From assembly GCF_030540875.1 (NCBI RefSeq), contig NZ_JAUOEM010000002.1, positions 526,926-590,925 on the forward strand: 64,000 nucleotides of DNA, read 5' to 3'. The notes under the pieces are model-generated. The model did no database searches. It was not told the DNA's origin and saw only the letters and a program-made list of their open reading frames with translations. Position numbers and translations under genes: made by a program. Of this stretch, positions 58,307 to 64,000 are shown piece by piece; the first letter of the stretch is position 1; the number at the start of each line of letters is the position of its first letter. The stretch comes from Flavivirga amylovorans (GTDB lineage: Bacteria > Bacteroidota > Bacteroidia > Flavobacteriales > Flavobacteriaceae).

Positions 58307-58984
58307 TTAAGCTATTGCCATTGTTGCGATACTTATTTTTATGTTTTTTGCTTGGCTTAATACCGCAATACAAGCTTCTAGAGTAGCTCCGGTAGTAATA
58401 ATATCGTCTACTAACAGGATATGTTTGTTCTCAATAGATTCAGAATTAATAAGTGTGAATAATTCATCGCTATTGTTCCAACGTGCCAATCGTTTTTTAT
58501 CGACTTGAGATTTGGTATTCGTGATCTTTAAAAGTGCATCATCCTTGTAAGCTACTTTTAAAGCTTCGGCAATTTGTTGACCAAATTTTGAAACTTGGTT
58601 ATATCCTCTTTTTTTTAGCTTCTTTTTATGAAGCGGCACGGGGATTACCATATCAATAGTCTTGTATGATTCTATGTTTTTTAGTTCACCACCTAACCAA
58701 TCTCCAAGAAACAAACCAATGTTTTCATAACCTTTGTATTTTAGTCCGTGAATGAGTTGTTGTACAATTCCTTTTTTTTCAAACCGAAAAAGAGCCGTTC
58801 CATTTTCAACTTTAGCACGACCATATAAGACTTTAGTAACGGCATCGTCATTGTTAAAATGAAAATTTGTAATGGGTAAGCCATGCCTGCAATCAATACA
58901 GATTGTTTTTTCATTATCGCTCAATAAATTAAGACAGGCGTAGCATACCTTGGGAAAGAATAAGTTAACTATTGAGTTAATCAT
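58307..58984 (-). CDS. comF: ComF-family phosphoribosyltransferase-like protein
   Basis: 225 residues. An N-terminal zinc-finger-like region (VCYACLNLLSDNEKTICIDC, Cys 13, 16, 31, 34 approximately), then IVQQLIHGLKYKGYENIGLF, IPVPLHKKKLKKRGYNQVSK, and the PRPP-binding loop ILLVDDIITTGATLEAC (about residues 195-211). ComF proteins assist natural DNA uptake, probably at the ssDNA import step. Other competence genes are not adjacent. It lies about 100 bp upstream of the Ig-like lipoprotein gene on the same strand. Confidence 0.92.
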   Translation of the reverse strand: MINSIVNLFFPKVCYACLNLLSDNEKTICIDCRHGLPITNFHFNNDDAVTKVLYGRAKVENGTALFRFEKKGIVQQLIHGLKYKGYENIGLFLGDWLGGELKNIESYKTIDMVIPVPLHKKKLKKRGYNQVSKFGQQIAEALKVAYKDDALLKITNTKSQVDKKRLARWNNSDELFTLINSESIENKHILLVDDIITTGATLEACIAVLSQAKNIKISIATMAIA

Positions 58985-59131
58985 TTATCGTTAATAAGAA
59001 TGTATGTAAACTTAAATAAAAAATAACAATTAAAATTTCTATTTTACAAGGGACTTAGTAACTATCCTCTAAAACATTAATAAGTTAAATATAGTATACT
59101 TTTTCATTCATGAATTCATAGTTAATACAAC

Positions 59132-59974
59132 CTAAAACTTATGATAAGCTCCAATATTTAAAGCGGCTTGTTTAGCTACGTTGTTTCCAAAAAAAGCGCC
59201 GCCAAAACCAGCTGTTAGTCCAAATTTGTTTGTGATTTCTCCAATACCTTTAAAACCGTAAGCACCATAATCTTGGTCGTTTACATACAGACCATTAAAA
59301 GTGTTTTCTACTGGTAGCTCAATGTTTCCGTTTTCTAAGGATTTTACAATATCTACAAAACCAATTAACCAAATATGTCTGGTAATTTTGCGTCCTACTT
59401 CTCCACCAATTTTAAAGTTAGAGCTGTAATTATTGGTTCTAATATTGGCTCCAATAAAACCTTGAATATAGTTTCTTTTAAAGCTTTTTCCTGCTAAAAA
59501 AAGTGGTGTAAATGTAAATGCATCGTAACCAGTTCTAATTCCAGAAGTTGTATCATAAGAACCTGTATTTGCTTCAATAGAAAATTGCCCAGAAAGAACC
59601 CAATCTTTTTTATAAAAATTATGTTTTATACCAATTTCTAGATTTCCTAGTGCTGTTTTATTAAAATCTTTAGAGCAATCCGAAGTACAATTAGTCAGAA
59701 GGTTTTCAAAATCGTTAATTGAGATTAACTTTAAAGGGAGGTTTAAAACCAGACTAGTTTTATCTGAAAACGCATATTCTCCATAAAATTGAATGGTATT
59801 ATCTGAAATTTTCCCAGAAATAGTATAATCAGGATCGCCAAAAAAAGTATCGTAATTTGGTATAGTAGTAAATGTAAGTTGCGTGTATAATTTACCTTTT
59901 TCTTGTGTCCAAGGACTTTGCGAAAATGCAGAAACACCAATAAGCAAGAATAAAATTTTAATATGACCTTTCAA
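59132..59974 (-). CDS. Outer-membrane beta-barrel protein (transporter-like), uncharacterised
   Basis: 280 residues starting at TTG; an in-frame stop four codons upstream excludes an earlier ATG, and the TTG start keeps the signal peptide (IKILFLLIGVSAFSQ). WTQEKGKLYTQLTFTTIPNY, FYGEYAFSDKTSLVLNLPLK, NLEIGIKHNFYKKDWVLSGQ, TPLFLAGKSFKRNYIQGFIG and the terminal NIGAYHKF are strands of a barrel with terminal Phe. The family was not recognised with certainty. Confidence 0.65.
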   Translation of the reverse strand: MKGHIKILFLLIGVSAFSQSPWTQEKGKLYTQLTFTTIPNYDTFFGDPDYTISGKISDNTIQFYGEYAFSDKTSLVLNLPLKLISINDFENLLTNCTSDCSKDFNKTALGNLEIGIKHNFYKKDWVLSGQFSIEANTGSYDTTSGIRTGYDAFTFTPLFLAGKSFKRNYIQGFIGANIRTNNYSSNFKIGGEVGRKITRHIWLIGFVDIVKSLENGNIELPVENTFNGLYVNDQDYGAYGFKGIGEITNKFGLTAGFGGAFFGNNVAKQAALNIGAYHKF

Positions 59975-60149
59975 GAGTTTTATTTTTTATGAGGTTTTAG
60001 TTGTAAAAACTTATAAAAACTAACAAATAATTGATTGTAACTTACAACTAGCAATAAACCATTTTAATTCAATAAAATCTAATCGTATAAAAAATACTTT
60101 AAATTTTGTTTTTTTTAGAAAACAACTCCCTTTGTTTCAAGCGGTTTTT

Positions 60150-60157
60150 TATTTTTG
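60150..60157 (+). promoter_or_regulatory. -7 box of glyS
   Basis: TATTTTTG, an exact -7 consensus ending only 4 bp before the ATG at 60162. Initiation at the usual distance would fall on or next to the start codon, suggesting a leaderless mRNA. Confidence 0.5.
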
Positions 60158-60161
60158 CAGA

Positions 60162-61703
60162 ATGGCAAATCAAGACGATCAATTTAAGAAGGTTATTTCG
60201 CATGCGAAAGAGTATGGATATGTATTTCAAAGTAGTGAAATATATGACGGATTAAGTGCGGTATACGACTATGCGCAAAATGGTGCAGAGTTAAAGAAAA
60301 ACATACGTGATTACTGGTGGAAAGCGATGGTGCAAATGAATGAAAATATTGTAGGTATAGATGCGGCTATTTTTATGCATCCAACCACATGGAAAGCGTC
60401 TGGACATGTTGATGCGTTCAATGATCCACTAATTGATAATAAAGACTCTAAAAAAAGATATCGCGCTGATGTTTTAATTGAAGACTATTGTGCTAAAATT
60501 GAATCTAAGATAGACAAAGAGGTTGCAAAAGCAAAGAAACGTTTTGGAGACGCCTTCAATAAAGAAGAATTTGTTTCTACAAACGGACGTGTTGTAGGCT
60601 ATCAGGAAAAAATAAACACAACGCTTTCCCGAATGGCAAAATCTCTTGAAAGTGAAGATCTGGCAGATGTTAAAGCGCTTATTGAAGAATTAGGAATAGC
60701 AGACCCATTAACGGGAAGTAAAAACTGGACAGATGTTAAGCAGTTTAACCTCATGTTCGGTACTAAACTAGGTGCTTCTGCAGAGTCTGCAATGGATTTA
60801 TATTTACGCCCAGAAACAGCACAAGGTATTTTTGTAAACTTTTTAAACGTTCAGAAAACGGGACGTATGAAGATTCCATTCGGAATTGCACAAACAGGAA
60901 AAGCGTTTAGAAATGAAATTGTTGCAAGACAATTTATTTTTAGAATGCGTGAGTTTGAACAAATGGAAATGCAGTTTTTTATAAAACCTGGGACTCAAAA
61001 AGAATGGTACGAGCATTGGAAAGAGCATAGAATGAAATGGCATTTGTCTTTAGGAATGGGAGCTGATAATTATCGTTTTCATGACCATGAGAAATTAGCA
61101 CATTATGCGGATGCTGCTTCCGATATTGAGTTTAAATTCCCATTTGGTTTTAAAGAATTAGAAGGAATTCATTCACGTACAGATTTCGATCTAAAAGCGC
61201 ACGAAGAACATTCAGGAAAGAAATTACAATATTTCGATCACGAAGATAATGCGAGTTACACACCATACGTTTTAGAAACATCTATTGGTTTAGATAGAAT
61301 GTTTTTAGCCGTATTTTCTAATTCGTTACAAGAAGAAGCATTAGAAAATGGAACAACACGTACTGTTTTAAAATTACCAAGTGTTTTAGCGCCAGTAAAA
61401 GCGGCTATTTTACCATTGGTTAAAAAAGATGGCTTGCCTGAGGTGGCCCGTAAAATTGTAGACGAATTAAAATGGGATTTTAATGTGATTTATGACGAAA
61501 AAGATGCTGTTGGAAGACGTTATAGAAGGCAAGATGCTAACGGAACACCGTTTTGTATCACTGTAGATCATGATACTTTAGAAGATAATACGGTTACCAT
61601 TCGACGTAGAGATACTATGGAGCAACAACGTGTTAAAATTGAAGATTTAAGAGAGATCATTAAAAAAGAAGTAGATGTACGTTCTTGGTTAATGAAGATG
61701 TAA
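60162..61703 (+). CDS. glyS: Glycyl-tRNA synthetase (homodimeric type)
   Basis: Charges tRNA-Gly. The frame is open from a TTG at 60132, but the ATG at 60162 (MANQDDQFKKVISHAKEYGY) is the family start, giving 513 residues. Class II motifs: FQSSEIYDGLSAVYDYAQNG, YLRPETAQGIFVNF (motif 2 region), FGIAQTGKAFRNEIVARQFI, FRMREFEQMEMQFF and SIGLDRMFLAVF (motif 3). The C-terminal anticodon-binding domain follows from about residue 410 (PSVLAPVKAAILPL, RRYRRQDANGTPFCITVD). Monocistronic. Confidence 0.96.
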   Translation: MANQDDQFKKVISHAKEYGYVFQSSEIYDGLSAVYDYAQNGAELKKNIRDYWWKAMVQMNENIVGIDAAIFMHPTTWKASGHVDAFNDPLIDNKDSKKRYRADVLIEDYCAKIESKIDKEVAKAKKRFGDAFNKEEFVSTNGRVVGYQEKINTTLSRMAKSLESEDLADVKALIEELGIADPLTGSKNWTDVKQFNLMFGTKLGASAESAMDLYLRPETAQGIFVNFLNVQKTGRMKIPFGIAQTGKAFRNEIVARQFIFRMREFEQMEMQFFIKPGTQKEWYEHWKEHRMKWHLSLGMGADNYRFHDHEKLAHYADAASDIEFKFPFGFKELEGIHSRTDFDLKAHEEHSGKKLQYFDHEDNASYTPYVLETSIGLDRMFLAVFSNSLQEEALENGTTRTVLKLPSVLAPVKAAILPLVKKDGLPEVARKIVDELKWDFNVIYDEKDAVGRRYRRQDANGTPFCITVDHDTLEDNTVTIRRRDTMEQQRVKIEDLREIIKKEVDVRSWLMKM

Positions 61704-61749
61704 GAAATAAATCAATTCCTTAGAAGAAAAGGCCTCTTACAAAAGAAAG

Positions 61750-61893
61750 ATAGGTCTAAAAAGAGATGTGTTTTGTCATCAGAGTACTTCGGCTGAGCTA
61801 AGCATAAACCAAAGGCGAAGAATCTTATTTATCAGTAAATTAAAATTTTAAGAGATTCTTCATTACATTCAGAATGACACTTTTTAGACCTAT
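61750..61893. repeat. 144-bp MITE-like family A element with perfect 14-bp terminal inverted repeats
   Basis: ATAGGTCTAAAAAG (61750-61763) and CTTTTTAGACCTAT (61880-61893) are perfect inverted repeats. Inside, GTCAT/ATGAC and GAAGAATCTT/AAGAGATTCTTC are further inverted pairs, and a segment matching 206-240 in reverse orientation is present. No ORF. Confidence 0.75.
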
Positions 61894-61909
61894 TTATATA
61901 TAAAGTTTG

Positions 61910-62476
61910 TTAAAACCTATAACCTAAAGAAGCGGCTATTCTAGGGACAAGTTCTGTGCCAATATCATCGTTAGATTGTGATAAGTTTCGACCTAAACCA
62001 CCCAGAAACTCGAAAGCAAATCCTTTTTTGCTTACAAATTTACCTCCTAAAGAGATCCCTAGAGCAACGTTATTTGAAGTGCCATCTCTAAAGACATCTT
62101 GACCAATACTACCATCGTAATAACCATCAAAATCTTTTTGAACATTATACATCCCAAAAGCTTCTAGGAAAAATCCCCAAGCATACTTATTGGAAAAATA
62201 ATGTCTGTAAAAAGGAGTCAATGCAAATTCTTCATTGTAAATAGGACCATTATCATCATCAAATGATCTGTCATCAGAGTCATGTAAATTAAAAAAAACA
62301 GATACACCTATAGAAGATTCTGAATCGATTAAATACTCATAAGAGAAATCAATAGATTTAAAAATAATAGCATTAAATGCATTTAGTTTTATTTCATGAG
62401 ATTTTATATTTTCTTCTTCTTGAGAAAAGGAAAAGTATGACACTAGGAGTAATAATAAACAAAGTACTTTTTTCAT
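61910..62476 (-). CDS. Small outer-membrane beta-barrel protein (DUF3575-like)
   Basis: 188 residues with a signal peptide (VLCLLLLLVSYFSFSQ). HEIKLNAFNAIIFKSIDFSY, EYLIDSESSIGVSVFFNL, LTPFYRHYFSNKYAWGFFLE, NVALGISLGGKFVSKKGFAF and the terminal RIAASLGYRF alternate as barrel strands with a closing Phe. The KLNAFNAIIFKSIDFSYEY start is similar to DUF3575-type proteins. An acidic loop (DSDDRSFDDDNG) faces outward. Function unknown. Confidence 0.65.
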   Translation of the reverse strand: MKKVLCLLLLLVSYFSFSQEEENIKSHEIKLNAFNAIIFKSIDFSYEYLIDSESSIGVSVFFNLHDSDDRSFDDDNGPIYNEEFALTPFYRHYFSNKYAWGFFLEAFGMYNVQKDFDGYYDGSIGQDVFRDGTSNNVALGISLGGKFVSKKGFAFEFLGGLGRNLSQSNDDIGTELVPRIAASLGYRF

Positions 62477-62620
62477 AATTTAGATTTAAGATTAAATATG
62501 GCTTATAATCAATAACTGTACCATCTAAAAGATGAAGTGTTAATAAAAAGGTTGCTTAAGAAAAGCGCTTATTTTTTATGAAGGAAAAGGAGTGAGTACA
62601 AACCTTTTAGTTATTATTCA

Positions 62621-63091
62621 TTAAATTTTTATTTGTCTGTTAATTTGTTGATCTAAAGAAATGATAGATTCTGTTCTTAAAACGCCTACTATGGTTTGAA
62701 TTTTATTATTTAATAATAGCATTAAATGATTGTTATTGTAAGCCAGCATTTTGATAAAAATATTCCAATCGCCAGTTGTGTAATGGCATTCTAAAACCTC
62801 TGGAACTTTTTTTAAAGCTCTAATAACATCTTCTGTATTTACAGCCTTCTCAAGATAAATACCAACAAAAGTCATGGTTGTATAGCCCAAAACTTTTGGA
62901 TCTATAATGAATTGTGAACCAGAAATAAGTTTAGATTTTTCTAATTTTCGTAAACGTTGATGGATAGCAGCGCCAGAAATACCAACATTACGAGCTATTT
63001 CTAAAATAGGTATTCTTGCATCTTCTGTTAATGCGCGCAGTATTTTTTTATCAATCCCATCTATTATTATAGGCTTGTTTTTAGACTTCAT
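62621..63091 (-). CDS. Lrp/AsnC-family transcriptional regulator
   Basis: 156 residues. The N-terminal helix-turn-helix is KILRALTEDARIPILEIARN then VGISGAAIHQRLRKLEKSKL (about residues 14-54); the C-terminal RAM/AsnC effector domain has YTTMTFVGIYLEKAVNTEDV, VPEVLECHYTTGDWNIFIKM and LDQQINRQI. It should form an oligomer sensing an amino acid. It lies just downstream of a saccharopine-dehydrogenase-like gene on the same strand, so amino acids of the lysine pathway are possible effectors (inference). A palindrome upstream may be an autoregulatory site. Confidence 0.93.
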   Translation of the reverse strand: MKSKNKPIIIDGIDKKILRALTEDARIPILEIARNVGISGAAIHQRLRKLEKSKLISGSQFIIDPKVLGYTTMTFVGIYLEKAVNTEDVIRALKKVPEVLECHYTTGDWNIFIKMLAYNNNHLMLLLNNKIQTIVGVLRTESIISLDQQINRQIKI

Positions 63092-63121
63092 TAGTTGAAT
63101 TTTAAAACATAAAAATAACTA

Positions 63122-63133
63122 TTTGATTTCAAA
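63122..63133. promoter_or_regulatory. Palindrome upstream of the Lrp-like gene
   Basis: TTTGA-TT-TCAAA, a perfect 12-bp dyad 31 bp before the regulator start codon, placed for autoregulation. Lrp-type sites are degenerate, so this is tentative. Confidence 0.3.
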
Positions 63134-63212
63134 TTGAAACTGTTTTATGTAAAAGGTTACTCATTAAGCCATGTTTTATAACCTCTATTAAATGAAAAAT
63201 ATATTCAATTCG

Positions 63213-63236
63213 TTTTGCCCCATCGAATGCAGTCGA
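63213..63236. repeat. Short family A remnant
   Basis: CCCCATCGAATGCAGTCGAG then AGGG, with the TCGA-atgcag-TCGA core also seen at 151-172. Confidence 0.4.
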
Positions 63237-63248
63237 GAGGGTTTTAAA

Positions 63249-64000
63249 CTAATTATTTAATGGATTGTAACCTAAATAAGGAACCTCTTTTTCATGAAAA
63301 GTTACACCAAAAGTTTCCAGTTCTTTTAAAATAGGTTCGTAAACTTCTTTTGTAATAGGGATTTGAACACCAGGGGAGGTGATTTTTTTATTCAGAATAG
63401 CCAGAGTAGCCATGGCAACAGGTAAGCCGACGGTTTTTGCCATAGCTGTATAAGTTTGATCTTCACCTAAAACGACCATATTAGCGTCTATTTGATATTT
63501 TTCCCCATCTTTCTCGTAACCGAATTTATGATACATGACAATCATATCCTTATCATCCGAATCAAGCGTCCAACTGTCCATGAGTATTTTTTGAAGTATT
63601 TGAGCAGGAGTAGCTTTTTGAAGTCCTACTTTCTTTTCAGGATTAAAGATATCAAGCTCTATAAGTTTGTCCCATACAATATCATCCTGATCAATCTTAA
63701 GCGCATGTCTTAGCTTCAATTCTACAGAATCAAAAGGGCTATAGGTTAAAAAGGCATTGATAAAATCACGATAACTCATGTTTTCACTATCGTCTATCGT
63801 ATAACTATCATCCGTCATTCCTAATATGACAAAAATATTCCACGCACGACTAAAACCAACACGCCTTATAGTGCCTCTATATAATGTTTTAACATTATCA
63901 AGACCATAAATGCTTTGATATTTTAAAGAATCTCTATTGGCATAAACTTCAAAACGACCATAATTATCAATATCCAGAAACTCAGTGCGCCTAAATAAAC
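63249..64000 (-). CDS. Saccharopine dehydrogenase-like protein, C-terminal part (runs off the window)
   Basis: The minus-strand frame is open from the right edge to the stop at 63249; an internal ATG at 63818 is not the start, because upstream codons continue the family sequence (FRRTEFLDIDNYGRFEVYAN, TLYRGTIRRVGFSRAWNIFV). About 250 residues are visible, including VMYHKFGYEKDGEKYQIDAN, MAKTVGLPVAMATLAILNKK and VQIPITKEVYEPILKELETF, the C-terminal domain of saccharopine dehydrogenase-type enzymes of lysine catabolism. The Rossmann domain lies beyond the window. About 160 bp upstream of the Lrp-like gene on the same strand. Confidence 0.85.
   Translation of the reverse strand, partial: LFRRTEFLDIDNYGRFEVYANRDSLKYQSIYGLDNVKTLYRGTIRRVGFSRAWNIFVILGMTDDSYTIDDSENMSYRDFINAFLTYSPFDSVELKLRHALKIDQDDIVWDKLIELDIFNPEKKVGLQKATPAQILQKILMDSWTLDSDDKDMIVMYHKFGYEKDGEKYQIDANMVVLGEDQTYTAMAKTVGLPVAMATLAILNKKITSPGVQIPITKEVYEPILKELETFGVTFHEKEVPYLGYNPLNN

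Noticed and set aside
1-64000. CRISPR arrays, phage modules, toxin-antitoxin pairs, restriction systems
   Set aside because: No regularly spaced direct repeats, structural phage genes, or recognisable defence genes were seen. The only nuclease of interest is the DUF559 domain within leuS.

Overview
This AT-rich window reads as a stretch of chromosome from a marine-type member of the Flavobacteriaceae (Bacteroidota). The evidence is: several exact Bacteroidota-type -7 boxes (TAnnTTTG), a type IX secretion (T9SS) C-terminal sorting domain, lipoprotein signals of the FxxC/SSCS type, families largely confined to this phylum (DUF4301, DUF3098, DUF3127, bacterial GGGP synthase), and the ftsX-DUF3098-uppP-truB order. 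No rRNA, tRNA, CRISPR array, phage or classical insertion sequence was seen. Most of the window is housekeeping sequence with long intact ORFs.

Layout. 1-7 kb: end of a TPR gene, a YaiO-like outer-membrane protein, a SAM methyltransferase, nadA-nadB (de novo NAD synthesis), and a 607-residue conserved protein that looks like a flavin TIM barrel with extra cysteines. 7-13 kb: ppc with a strong terminator, a lipoprotein hydrolase, ahcY. 13-21 kb: a one-strand cluster of phosphopantetheinyl transferase, GGGP synthase, thiamine-binding protein, PnuC/PnuT transporter, NadR-like kinase, DUF4301 protein and ArfB, then a TPP riboswitch driving a TonB-dependent receptor. Together these look like a thiamine uptake and trapping module. 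21-26 kb: greA with a structured leader, HIT protein, histidine kinase, flavin reductase, DUF3127, aat. 26-28 kb: a decaying stretch with frameshifted and truncated genes. 28-33 kb: two tandem GT4-like glycosyltransferases, the second (1394 aa) fused to a phosphodiester glycosidase domain. 33-45 kb: another frameshifted gene, tag, a T9SS-secreted sugar-dehydrogenase-like protein, a WCGD thioredoxin-fold protein, the ftsX-to-TonB-like minus-strand run, and leuS. 45-64 kb: alanine dehydrogenase, YugP-type peptidase, Bax-inhibitor-like protein, membrane MutS-like ATPase, LytS/LytTR pair, methionine-type aminotransferase plus omega-amidase, an Ig-like lipoprotein, comF, glyS, an Lrp regulator and the end of a saccharopine dehydrogenase-like gene.

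The most striking feature is leuS. The leucyl-tRNA synthetase ORF is 1093 codons because a complete DUF559 (Vsr-like, PD-(D/E)XK type) nuclease domain, bounded by inverted C/G-rich repeats, sits in frame in its editing domain. Two further solitary copies of the same repeat are inserted in frame elsewhere in the gene. Related repeats lie at the 3' end of the GGGP synthase gene and just before the thiamine-binding gene. A second dispersed family of palindromes (GTCATTCC...GGAATCT type, some with perfect terminal inverted repeats) occupies many intergenic spaces.

A second notable signal is regulatory. Two distant promoters, for the 607-aa protein and for the WCGD thioredoxin-fold protein, share the palindrome ATGAC-N4-ATCAT, centred exactly 33 bp upstream of the centre of their -7 boxes. 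This suggests co-regulation by a CRP/FNR-family activator.
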